Of a stretch of 64,000 bases of DNA, positions 18,069 through 26,478 are shown piece after piece. Source of the DNA: Polynucleobacter sp. es-EL-1. GTDB lineage: Bacteria > Pseudomonadota > Gammaproteobacteria > Burkholderiales > Burkholderiaceae. Position 1 is the first letter of the stretch, and each line of letters opens with the position of its first letter. Location of the stretch: assembly GCF_018687975.1 (NCBI RefSeq), contig NZ_CP061310.1:1240001-1304000 (forward strand), given 5' to 3'. The notes under the pieces are model-generated. The model had not been told where the DNA came from. It did not search any database and worked only from the letters and a program-made list of their open reading frames with translations. Both the position numbers and the translations under genes were made by a program.

Positions 18069-18346
18069 TTAAATCGGTCTACATCTTTGCCAGAGGCATG
18101 CAAGCCCTTTCCGCATAGTGGGCAGACAATGCCATCCCAATCCTTCAATGAATCAGACTCGTGGCATTGGGTGCAATTTAAGCGCTCACTCAGACCCAAT
18201 GCGTTTGGAACGGTATACGTGGCAACGGAATGGCACTTCTGGCAAAACTTAACGACATGGGTACAGTACACATCCCTCTCCTTACCAAAGGAGCTGATGC
18301 AATTAAACCCACAAGCTCGACAGGTAAAACGGTATCTAGCAGTCAT
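18065..18346 (-). CDS. Small zinc-ribbon protein of unknown function
   Basis: 93 residues with four CxxC pairs (C9/C12, C35/C38, C58/C61, C75/C78), enough for two zinc ribbons, plus extra Cys16 and Cys28. No signal peptide or membrane segment, so probably cytoplasmic. Starts at the ATG at 18346, 10 bases after the stop of the upstream lipoprotein gene, and overlaps the next frame by 4 bases. The four-pair pattern resembles putative zinc-ribbon nucleic-acid-binding proteins, but I recognise no named family. Confidence 0.65.
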   Translation of the reverse strand: MTARYRFTCRACGFNCISSFGKERDVYCTHVVKFCQKCHSVATYTVPNALGLSERLNCTQCHESDSLKDWDGIVCPLCGKGLHASGKDVDRFN

Positions 18347-18356
18347 GGCAAGGGAT

Positions 18357-18893
18357 TTATTTATTTAAGACATCAAGAAATTGGGTCTTAAATTGGTTCA
18401 TTAATAATGAACGCTCTTGATTGGCAACCCCGATCGTAATTTTTTTATAGATTAAATCGTCATATACCCGATCAATCTTTGCAAAGTAATTTTGATAAAC
18501 CTTACGCAGCGCTGGATTCTGAATTTTCTTTGCGATCTGCCTACATTTTTGGGTTTCTCGCTTGAACTTGGCCAGCAAAACAGCTTCATCTGCAGTTAAT
18601 TTATTAGGCGATGAATATAAAAATTTTGAGCTTGGATTGGCGGGGTCTAAGGCAAAAATAGTGCCATCCACAGATTGAGCAGTTTTACCCTCATTGACTT
18701 TCTGAACACACTGAGCAATTTCATTTTGAATATCGTCTCTTGGCAGTGGCGCAGGAGCAGTCTTTGAGGTCTTACTGGGTGGCTTAGGCTGACTACTTGC
18801 TATATTTGACTGCGCAGAAGGACTTTCATTGCTCGCACAAGCGCCTAATAAAAAAACTGCAGAAATAGAAGCGATTAATAATAATTTTTTCAT
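18357..18893 (-). CDS. Putative lipoprotein of unknown function
   Basis: 178 residues with a lipoprotein signal: KKLLLIASISAVFLLGAC, lipobox LGAC with the lipid cysteine at position 19. A Ser/Pro/Lys-rich linker (20-50) follows, then a helical domain with one cysteine pair (AQC and TQKC). The ATG at 18893 has GGGTAAAA just upstream. First gene of a minus-strand run that continues through the zinc-ribbon gene and the two broken genes. No family recognised. Confidence 0.7.
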   Translation of the reverse strand: MKKLLLIASISAVFLLGACASNESPSAQSNIASSQPKPPSKTSKTAPAPLPRDDIQNEIAQCVQKVNEGKTAQSVDGTIFALDPANPSSKFLYSSPNKLTADEAVLLAKFKRETQKCRQIAKKIQNPALRKVYQNYFAKIDRVYDDLIYKKITIGVANQERSLLMNQFKTQFLDVLNK

Positions 18894-19026
18894 TTTTACC
18901 CAAATATCCTAAGCAAATAACTTCATTCGTGAAGCAATTTGCTAATTAGTAATAGCTCTTGTAAGCCCGAATAAGAAATACAAGAGTCCTCAGTACAGAA
19001 TGACCATGCATATACATGGCCTATAT

Positions 19027-19060
19027 CGCCATGGCCAAATGTGGCTAAACCACAATGGCG
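19027..19060. repeat. Nested inverted repeat in the 18894-19072 gap
   Basis: Outer arms CGCCAT (19027-19032) / ATGGCG (19055-19060) enclose a 5-base perfect stem TGTGG (19040-19044) / CCACA (19050-19054). There is no T run on either strand. It sits just past the stop of the 19073-19423 gene and could be a weak terminator or RNA processing hairpin. Confidence 0.35.
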
Positions 19061-19072
19061 GTCTCGAGGGAA

Positions 19073-19423
19073 TTAGGCTTTGGGTGGCTTGTAGGGACAG
19101 TCCGCTATATCGCCGAGGATAAGTCTATCCTCGGCAAGTCTATAAGCAGATCGAAAATCTGAAGGAATGGGAAGATCTAAGGATGCGCTCCCTACATTTC
19201 CCGTAACGTGTGACATCAAAAATAATGTGTACACAGGCTCTTCATCACTTGCTACTTCAGCTGTTGATAAAGACTTTGCACCTAATTCAATATCAGTGCA
19301 TGTGTAAGAATGAAGGCAGGCACGCTCTACCGCGCTCTGAATAAAAATATTTCCTGCCATTACCTTAAAGGTAACAATGAAAATGCAAATAGCAAGGATC
19401 AAATTTTTCTTGTTGAAGAACAT
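19073..19423 (-). CDS. Small exported protein of unknown function
   Basis: 116 residues: a hydrophobic N-terminus (residues 8-22, ending KVMA before GNIF) that looks like a signal peptide, then a compact domain with cysteines at ACLHSYTC and DCP that may form disulfides. No ribosome site is evident before the ATG at 19423, and no family is recognised, so confidence is moderate. Confidence 0.5.
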   Translation of the reverse strand: MFFNKKNLILAICIFIVTFKVMAGNIFIQSAVERACLHSYTCTDIELGAKSLSTAEVASDEEPVYTLFLMSHVTGNVGSASLDLPIPSDFRSAYRLAEDRLILGDIADCPYKPPKA

Positions 19424-19617
19424 TGCGACAATTTTATACTTTTTGATATATATGCAATTTCATGATGCAAAAAATCTATTTTCAGTCGACTATGGATGAA
19501 TAAATTATAAAAAATCATAGACTTAGAGCGTTGAATCAGGCTCATTGCCATAAATCGACAGAAGATCAGCATTCGCTAGGTATACTTTCACTTCAGATAT
19601 CTCCACAGGAGAACAGC

Positions 19618-21144
19618 ATGAAAGTTTTTCTAATGCGTCTATGGAGAAAATTAAATTATTTTCTTCGCACGCAATCCCAATTTGCAGTTCAGTCCAGCAA
19701 AGAGATTTTGCGCAAACAGGAAGTATCTATCCAAAGTAGCGCCCCACTTCCAGAGCTTTGTAGCGTGATCATCCCGGCACTCAATGAAGAGAAGGCTATT
19801 GAATCAGTCATCCACTACGCACAAAAGGACACATTCACCGGGGAGGTGATTGTGATTGATGACAGCTCAATTGATGCTACCGCTCAAATAGCCCGCTCAG
19901 CTGGAGCACAGGTATTTACCAGCTCAATGCTGGGTAAGGGCGCCTCCATGCAAGATGGAATAGAAGTTGCCAATAATGAGTATGTCGTATTTTTAGATGG
20001 CGATCTTTCTGGCTTAGAAGAAAATATTATCAGCAAGATGATTGCTCCACTCATCGCAGATGAAGCTGATTTTGTGAAAGCAAAATTTGGCAGAGGCGGC
20101 GGGCGAGTCACCGAATTAACTGCCAAGCCAATGCTCAAGGTATTTTTTCCGGAGTTAGCTGGAATTTCACAACCGCTGGGTGGAATCATTGCCGCCAGAG
20201 CCTCCTTACTAAAAAAACTGACCTTTGAATCAGGCTATGGAGTAGATATTGGATTGCTAATTGATGCCCATTTAAAAGGTGCGCGTATTTGCGAAGTAGA
20301 TATTGGCTCTTTAGAGCATGACAGCCAGCCTTTGGTTGATCTGACCACAATGGCTAATGAAGTTGCCCGTGTGATCCACCACTACTCTCGTCATGCCGGC
20401 AGACTGCATGTGGAGCAAATTTCTGAAATGTATGAGGAACAAAGGCTGGCATCTGCCTCATTTGATTACATTATCAACCGTCGTAAAGATCGGCGTAAGG
20501 TTGTCCTGCTAGATATGGATGGGACCATTACACCCAATCGATTTATTAAGGATCTAGCAGCCTTTACCCATACAGAAGAAACTTTAGATGCCCTGCTCGA
20601 CGTCTCACAAAATGATGCTGCTACGCGCAGCCAGCAGATTGCAGAAATATTTAAATTTACCCATCGCACTCAATTTGAAAAAGTAGCAATGAATATGCCG
20701 ATTAAGCCAGGCGTCATTGAATTTGTAAATCAAATGAAACGTAATGGCTTTATGGTTGGACTGATATCAGATAGCTATTTCATTGCCGCAGAAATCATGC
20801 GCAAAAGAATTTTTGCCGATTTTGCGATTGCTCACACCCTCAAATTTAGAAACGATATCTGCAGTGGGGAGCTCAATCTAAATAAAGACTTTTACCCCGA
20901 TCGTAGTCACGGCAATTTACAACCTTGCAAAAGCAATGTAATTAAACGCTTTCTCTCCAAAACCAATAAACCCAGTTTTGTTGAAGTTTGGGCTATTGGA
21001 GACCATTTAAATGATCTCGATATGTTGTTACTGGCCGATAAAGCCTTTGTCATTGATCCGAAGTCTCCAGAGCTGCTCAAGCATAAGCACATTAAAAACA
21101 TCGCCTCTTTTGAAGATTTGTTTCAGGTGGATGCAGTAACTTAA
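19618..21144 (+). CDS. Fused glycosyltransferase (GT81/GT2-like) and HAD-family phosphatase; probable glycosyl-3-phosphoglycerate synthase/phosphatase
   Basis: 508 residues. Residues about 45-270 are a GT-A glycosyltransferase: PALNEE (53-58), VIDDSS (79-84), metal-binding DGD (127-129), GGGRVTEL (160-167), QPLGG (185-189) and GYGVDIGLLID (206-216). The last three match the pattern I know from glucosyl-3-phosphoglycerate synthases. Residues about 295-500 are a HAD-IB phosphatase: nucleophile DMDGT (299-303), LISDS (382-386), conserved lysine near 438, and GDHLNDLDML (461-470). One protein would thus transfer a sugar to a phosphorylated acceptor and then remove the phosphate. The start is the ATG at 19618 with AGGAG six bases upstream; an in-frame TTG at 19531 is a less likely longer start. 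Substrate is inferred, not shown. Confidence 0.8.
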   Translation: MKVFLMRLWRKLNYFLRTQSQFAVQSSKEILRKQEVSIQSSAPLPELCSVIIPALNEEKAIESVIHYAQKDTFTGEVIVIDDSSIDATAQIARSAGAQVFTSSMLGKGASMQDGIEVANNEYVVFLDGDLSGLEENIISKMIAPLIADEADFVKAKFGRGGGRVTELTAKPMLKVFFPELAGISQPLGGIIAARASLLKKLTFESGYGVDIGLLIDAHLKGARICEVDIGSLEHDSQPLVDLTTMANEVARVIHHYSRHAGRLHVEQISEMYEEQRLASASFDYIINRRKDRRKVVLLDMDGTITPNRFIKDLAAFTHTEETLDALLDVSQNDAATRSQQIAEIFKFTHRTQFEKVAMNMPIKPGVIEFVNQMKRNGFMVGLISDSYFIAAEIMRKRIFADFAIAHTLKFRNDICSGELNLNKDFYPDRSHGNLQPCKSNVIKRFLSKTNKPSFVEVWAIGDHLNDLDMLLLADKAFVIDPKSPELLKHKHIKNIASFEDLFQVDAVT

Positions 21145-21145
21145 C

Positions 21146-23629
21146 TTATCGATGCCATAGCCGCTTAGATTGCTCTCTCCATAAGTACACCGCTTGAGAT
21201 CTCGGTAATCCATGGTTTCCCCTAAAAGTCCATATTTGAGCGCCTGTGAGCGGCGTTTGATGAAAAGGAATTGCTAAAGTACGATACCGCTGCGTCACAG
21301 TGGGATGCGGGTGACCATAGCGATTACGGTAACCATTCTGAGCAAAAGCAATATCTGGCTCAAGCGTTTTTAAAAGATCCAAAGAGGAAGAGGTTTTGCT
21401 GCCATGGTGGGGTGCCATGAAAATCAGATCTTTGCCTTTTAAGCCATGAAGTGCAGTTTCAGTCAAACGACTAGTAATTTCTGCCTCACCCTGCCGCTCC
21501 ACATCCCCCGTTAACCAAAAGGAGGTATTACTATTTCGCACCTCTAGCACACAACTTATCTCATTGGGCTTCCCGGAAGCCTTTTCTGCAAAGATACTCG
21601 CCTCATGGGGATGCCAAATATAAAACTCCACATCATCCCAAATCCAACTCTGTCCAAACCGACAGGGAATACTGGGAATCTTTCGTTGAGATAGATTGGC
21701 TAATAAAGGATTGTTGATGGGTAATGAGCCCATCATGGTGTTAAACCGAATCTCTTTGAGTAAGGTGGAAGCTCCACCAATATGGTCGCTATCGCTGTGA
21801 CTGATTACCATCCGATCAATTGTATTGATACCCCGCCCCCTCAAGAAAGGCAGAATAATTCTCTGTCCAGCGTTATCTTTTCCTTGAGTGGGACCGGTGT
21901 CATACAGCAAGGTTTTATGAGCTGTCTCAATCAATACTGCAGTGCCCTGCCCTATGTCTAACACGGTGGCTTGAAACTCTCCCGCCTCCAATCGAGTGTT
22001 CTCAAGAGGTCGAACCAATAGACATGCGCAGAGCCCCAAGCCCAGCAATCTTGATGCCCAACTCATACTCAGATTGCCTGGACGAATCGCCATCACAATA
22101 CCTACTAAAGAGATCAGCAAGGCCCACCATGTTGGCTGACTAGAAAAGGCAATAGCCCATTTATAACCAGCCATCCAATCGAGAATTGCTGCCAGATAAG
22201 CCATGCTGGCATGGGCCGAGACTAAAAGCCACTTACCAATAAATTCTGGCAAGAGTGCGCCTGTAATAGCCAAAGGGGTAACGAGGTAACTCACTACCGG
22301 AATCGCAAACGCATTAGCTAATGGCGATACGATAGAGAATTGATAAAACCAATAGAGTGTTAATGGCAGCAGAGCAATTGTGACCACCGCTTGAACGCGG
22401 CAGGCCTCACGTATTGCTTGCGAGAAACGATGCCGCCAATGGAGTGCTAATTCTTGGCCGGTTGGTATACCAAGCAAACCCTCTGAGTCTTTCATGGCAT
22501 ACAAAATTGCAGCGACTGCGCCAAAAGACAACCAAAAGCCAGGCGTATAGGGCGCCATAGGGTCAATCAATAAAACCATTGCCAGAGCCCACCACCAAAT
22601 ATCAAATGATCTAGGATCGCGCCCAGACCACATGGCAAAAGCTACAACCCCGACCATATACATGGTTCTTTGCGCAGGTATCTGAAAGCCTGCCAACCAT
22701 GCGTACACAAATGCCGTCAGAAATCCTGCGCTAGCGGCCACCTTGCTTACTGGGATATATAAAGGCAAGGACCTTCGGCGCCATAGCCATGAAGCTAGGG
22801 TTGCTCCAACCCCTGCCAGCATTGTGACATGCAATCCCGAAATGGAAATTAAATGCCCGATTCCGGTGGAATTAAATACACGCCAATCATCTTGGTCAAT
22901 GGCATTTTGATCTCCCATGACCAGGGCGGCAATCACTCCGCCATAGCGCGCATCTCTTGGTAATAAGCGATCAATTCTTTGACGTAATTTCCAGCGCTGA
23001 TACTCCATTGCCATGGAAAATTCTGTCCAGGCTATCTCACGAGAAGCAATTAACTCACCAGTGCGCACTGAACCAATGGCGCCATAGTCTTGATGAAAGG
23101 ACCAGCGCTCAAAATCGAAAGTGTAGGGATTCAAAGAGCCATAAGGTCTCTTCATCTTCGCCTTGAATCTCCAGCGCTGACCTGGAATGATCTCAGGAAT
23201 GTTTTGAGGATTGCGCCAAGCAGGCTGCCAACTCAGATAGATCTGATTTGGAAATGGATATATCTCTTCTTGATCTAGAAACGCCTGATCCACTGCAAAA
23301 GAAAACTTTGCTCCGCTAGCATTGCTTTGCGGCAAAGCATTCACCCTGCCCTCAATAACCAGATCTTTTCCCTCATAGGCTGTTGACAGAATCTGATCGA
23401 GGCGGGTCTGCGCATAATGCGCATTCCAAGCAAAGCCTAAGCAGCATGCAAGCATTACAGAGCTGACTTTGTTCAGCATTGGCTGACTTAATAAGCTCCA
23501 ATTCAGCCAATAGAACAGCAGACTCAGCGTAGCGATGAATATTGCAATGCTTTGCCAATACTCAGGAACACTGGGCAAAAATAGTAGAAACGAACCCCCG
23601 GCGATAAACGCCGTAATATTGATTCGCAA
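21146..23629 (-). CDS. comEC: DNA internalisation/competence protein ComEC/Rec2
   Basis: Inner-membrane channel for uptake of single-stranded DNA during transformation. 827 residues: N-terminal hydrophobic segments and an OB-like soluble domain (about 80-200), the Competence membrane domain (about 225-530, including GIGHLISISGLHVTMLAG), and a C-terminal metallo-beta-lactamase-like domain with HSDSDHIGG and a later MAPHHGSK. The start is TTG at 23629, 4 bases after the TatD stop. The 3' end lies one base from the stop of the convergent glycosyltransferase gene. All motifs are present, so the protein should be functional. Confidence 0.94.
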   Translation of the reverse strand: MRINITAFIAGGSFLLFLPSVPEYWQSIAIFIATLSLLFYWLNWSLLSQPMLNKVSSVMLACCLGFAWNAHYAQTRLDQILSTAYEGKDLVIEGRVNALPQSNASGAKFSFAVDQAFLDQEEIYPFPNQIYLSWQPAWRNPQNIPEIIPGQRWRFKAKMKRPYGSLNPYTFDFERWSFHQDYGAIGSVRTGELIASREIAWTEFSMAMEYQRWKLRQRIDRLLPRDARYGGVIAALVMGDQNAIDQDDWRVFNSTGIGHLISISGLHVTMLAGVGATLASWLWRRRSLPLYIPVSKVAASAGFLTAFVYAWLAGFQIPAQRTMYMVGVVAFAMWSGRDPRSFDIWWWALAMVLLIDPMAPYTPGFWLSFGAVAAILYAMKDSEGLLGIPTGQELALHWRHRFSQAIREACRVQAVVTIALLPLTLYWFYQFSIVSPLANAFAIPVVSYLVTPLAITGALLPEFIGKWLLVSAHASMAYLAAILDWMAGYKWAIAFSSQPTWWALLISLVGIVMAIRPGNLSMSWASRLLGLGLCACLLVRPLENTRLEAGEFQATVLDIGQGTAVLIETAHKTLLYDTGPTQGKDNAGQRIILPFLRGRGINTIDRMVISHSDSDHIGGASTLLKEIRFNTMMGSLPINNPLLANLSQRKIPSIPCRFGQSWIWDDVEFYIWHPHEASIFAEKASGKPNEISCVLEVRNSNTSFWLTGDVERQGEAEITSRLTETALHGLKGKDLIFMAPHHGSKTSSSLDLLKTLEPDIAFAQNGYRNRYGHPHPTVTQRYRTLAIPFHQTPLTGAQIWTFRGNHGLPRSQAVYLWREQSKRLWHR

Positions 23630-23633
23630 ATTC

Positions 23634-24485
23634 TTAAGAAGCTATGGTTGAATTGGTATTGCTGGTCATTAAGCTAGACCAACGGGGTAATACTTGCATG
23701 GCATTTTGCCAAACTGCAGCCGCAAACTCCCGATGATCCATACCCCGAATATCGGCTAACTGCCTTGTAATTTTAGGAAGCAAGGCAGGCTCATTAAAGG
23801 CTCCACCCTCACCCCTGAGCCAAGCCGGTGGAATATCTGGCGCATCAGTCTCGGTAACAATGCTCTCAATTGGCATCTCGAGAAGAAGGCGACGAATTTG
23901 CAAGGCTCTATCGTAAGTAGCCGCCCCACCAAATCCCAACTTAAATCCCAGTTCAATAAATTGCTCAGCCTGCTGATGGCTGCCATTAAATGCATGGGCT
24001 ATTCCACCAGGCACCTTTCTCTTTCGCAATGCCTTAAGGATCGCATCTTGGGAGCGACGCACATGCAAAATCACCGGCAACTGAAATTGATCAGCTAAAT
24101 CGAGTTGCGCATGAAAAAAATACTCTTGCCGCCGGGGATCTAAGCCTTCAACAAAATAATCCAAGCCAATTTCACCAATACCTACAAAACGTGGATCACC
24201 TAGTGAAAGCTGAATTCGCTTTTGAAGAGCTTCAATATCACTTTCTTGAGCTTGATTGATATACAAAGGATGAATACCTAAGGTATAGACCAAGCCTGGT
24301 ATTTGCGGGCTATATTGATGTACAAGTTTTTTTGTCTGATCCCAATCGGATGCTTTGACGGTAGGCACCAGCAATGCCTTCACATCGGAGGATTTAGCCC
24401 TACCCACTATCTGAGCCAAAGTATCTTGAAACTCTCGCGCATCTAGATGGCAGTGGGTATCAACCCAATCAAGAGACTCGCTCAT
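23634..24485 (-). CDS. TatD-family metal-dependent hydrolase
   Basis: 283 residues, a TIM-barrel amidohydrolase relative with DNase activity in characterised members. Metal ligands are visible in DTHCHLD at the N-terminus, GEIGLDYF, LPVILHVR, IAHAFNGS and TETDAP. The ATG overlaps the lolD stop by 4 bases (ATGA) and the stop is 4 bases before the comEC start, so lolC-lolD-tatD-comEC is one closely packed unit. The exact substrate is not known. Confidence 0.93.
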   Translation of the reverse strand: MSESLDWVDTHCHLDAREFQDTLAQIVGRAKSSDVKALLVPTVKASDWDQTKKLVHQYSPQIPGLVYTLGIHPLYINQAQESDIEALQKRIQLSLGDPRFVGIGEIGLDYFVEGLDPRRQEYFFHAQLDLADQFQLPVILHVRRSQDAILKALRKRKVPGGIAHAFNGSHQQAEQFIELGFKLGFGGAATYDRALQIRRLLLEMPIESIVTETDAPDIPPAWLRGEGGAFNEPALLPKITRQLADIRGMDHREFAAAVWQNAMQVLPRWSSLMTSNTNSTIAS

Positions 24486-25177
24486 TGCGCGAATGTTTTG
24501 AGAACTCCGCGCTCCAAATGCAAAATACGATCACAACGTTTAGCGCGCACAGGGTCATGAGTCACAATAACAAAGGCAGTGCCTTGCTCACGGGCAATAT
24601 CTAACATTAAATCAAATACACCATCAGCAGTCTCAGTATCAAGATTACCTGTAGGCTCATCGGCCAATACACAAGATGGGTTGCCAACCAAGGCGCGCGC
24701 TACAGCAACACGCTGGCGCTCACCACCTGAGAGCTCTCCTGGAGTATGTTGCACACGCTTTGATAAACCTACTGCTTGCAACATCGTATTTGCACGCTCC
24801 ATAGACTCATCATTACTCAAGCCTCGAATACGCAATGGCAGAGCAACGTTCTCTTGAGCACTAAACTCATCTAATAGATGATGGAACTGATAAATAAATC
24901 CTAAACTGTGATTGCGCAGTTGGTCCAATTTCACCAAGGGAAGATTGTGGAGATTTTCACCAGCCAGAATCACCTCACCAGCAGTCGGAGTATCTAAACC
25001 ACCTAGTAAATGCAATAGGGTGCTTTTCCCCGATCCCGAAGAGCCGACAATTGCCACCTTCTCGGAAGCGTTCACCAGAAGATCAACAGACTTGAGCACC
25101 TCAACTGCAGTAGGGCCTTTGCCATAATTCTTAGCAAGATTACTTGCACTCAGAATGACATTATTTAAATTACTCAT
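24482..25177 (-). CDS. lolD: Lipoprotein-releasing ABC transporter ATP-binding protein LolD
   Basis: Powers extraction of outer-membrane lipoproteins from the inner membrane. From the chosen ATG at 25177 (MSNLNNVILSASNL) the product is 231 residues, the family length. Walker A is GSSGSGKST, the signature LSGGERQRVA, and Walker B CVLADEPTGNLD. The start overlaps the end of lolC by 8 bases; a longer in-frame extension to 25252 would run far into lolC and is not favoured. Confidence 0.96.
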   Translation of the reverse strand: MSNLNNVILSASNLAKNYGKGPTAVEVLKSVDLLVNASEKVAIVGSSGSGKSTLLHLLGGLDTPTAGEVILAGENLHNLPLVKLDQLRNHSLGFIYQFHHLLDEFSAQENVALPLRIRGLSNDESMERANTMLQAVGLSKRVQHTPGELSGGERQRVAVARALVGNPSCVLADEPTGNLDTETADGVFDLMLDIAREQGTAFVIVTHDPVRAKRCDRILHLERGVLKTFAQ

Positions 25178-26432
25178 AACGTAATGCCTCCGCAGGCTGA
25201 ACCTTCGCTGCTCTTCGGCTTGGATATAAAGTTGCCAATACCGATAAGCCAAAAGCCATGAGGCCTACTGTTACTACATCAGATAAGCGGACATCAGATG
25301 GCAACTCGCTAATGAAATACACATCACGTGGCAAAAAGCGCACCCGAAAAATCGCCTCAATAGCAGGAACGATGACATCAATATTTACAGCAATGAGCAA
25401 ACCCAAACCGACTCCAGCCAAAGATCCCAGCAAACCAATTGCTAGACCCTGAACCAAAAAGATACGTTGAATTAATCCTGGGCTAGCGCCCATCGTTCTC
25501 AAAATAGCGATATCTGCCTGCTTTTCATTTACTGTCATGACCAAGGTAGACACCAGATTGAATGCTGCCACCGCAATAATGAGCGTCAGAATAATGAACA
25601 TCATCTTTTTCTCGGTCTGCACAGCGGCAAACCAATTGCGATTGGAGCGTGACCAGTCAGTTACCCATAATGCTTGAGGAACTACCTGCGCTAAATCCGC
25701 AGCAACCTCTGGTGCACGTTGCATATCATCCACCTTGACACGAAGGCCTGTTGGATTTTGTAAGCGTAATAAAGCAGCGGCATCTTTCCAATGCATGATA
25801 GCTAAGGAGCTATCGTATTCATAATGACCACTATCGACAATGCCCACTACTTGTAAAGTCCGCATTCTAGGCATTGCACCTGCTGGAGTGATATCACTCT
25901 CTGGAACAATCAGATTAATGCGGTCACCTACTTGCGCACCCACAATACTCGCTAACTGAGCACCTAGTGCTACCCCAAAACTACCAGGCTGTAGATCATC
26001 AATACTGCCCACAACAAACTGCTGAGGTAAATCAGAGACCTTACCCTCTTCGCTGGGCAATACTCCTCGAATGGACACACCCCGCATCATGGAATCTCGG
26101 CTCAATAAACCCTGGGAGCTCACCATGGGAGCAACGCCGAGTACGTGGGGCTCCTTAGCGACTCTGAGGGCGATTGGCTCCCAATTGGATAAACCATCTG
26201 GAGCAGTAATTTCCACATGGGAAAGCACAGAAAGCATGCGATCCCGAACCTCTTTCTGAAACCCATTCATCACAGAGAGCACCACAATTAAAGCTGCAAC
26301 CCCTAGGGCAATGCCTGCGGTAGATATTCCGGAGATAAAAGAGAGAAAGCCATCACGCTTACCGACCGTCTTGCGACGCTTGGAGCGGGTGTAGCGCAGG
26401 CCAATTTCTAGCTCAATAGGAAGTCTTAACAT
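25170..26432 (-). CDS. lolC: Lipoprotein-releasing ABC transporter permease LolC/LolE
   Basis: 420 residues. One N-terminal membrane helix, a large periplasmic MacB-like domain (about 50-265) and three C-terminal membrane helices (near 275-300, 320-350 and 380-405) are visible. The N-terminal pattern, EIGLRYTRSKRRK followed by FLSFISGISTAGIALGVAALIVVLSVMNGF, is diagnostic of LolC/LolE; quoted here in parts, FLSFISGIS and SVMNGFQKEVRDR. Only one permease gene is next to lolD, as in many betaproteobacteria; it may act as a homodimer. Confidence 0.94.
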   Translation of the reverse strand: MLRLPIELEIGLRYTRSKRRKTVGKRDGFLSFISGISTAGIALGVAALIVVLSVMNGFQKEVRDRMLSVLSHVEITAPDGLSNWEPIALRVAKEPHVLGVAPMVSSQGLLSRDSMMRGVSIRGVLPSEEGKVSDLPQQFVVGSIDDLQPGSFGVALGAQLASIVGAQVGDRINLIVPESDITPAGAMPRMRTLQVVGIVDSGHYEYDSSLAIMHWKDAAALLRLQNPTGLRVKVDDMQRAPEVAADLAQVVPQALWVTDWSRSNRNWFAAVQTEKKMMFIILTLIIAVAAFNLVSTLVMTVNEKQADIAILRTMGASPGLIQRIFLVQGLAIGLLGSLAGVGLGLLIAVNIDVIVPAIEAIFRVRFLPRDVYFISELPSDVRLSDVVTVGLMAFGLSVLATLYPSRRAAKVQPAEALRYE

Positions 26433-26478
26433 GGCTACAGTTTAGTGAATTGAACAGGCAATGCGATGGATTCTGTAA

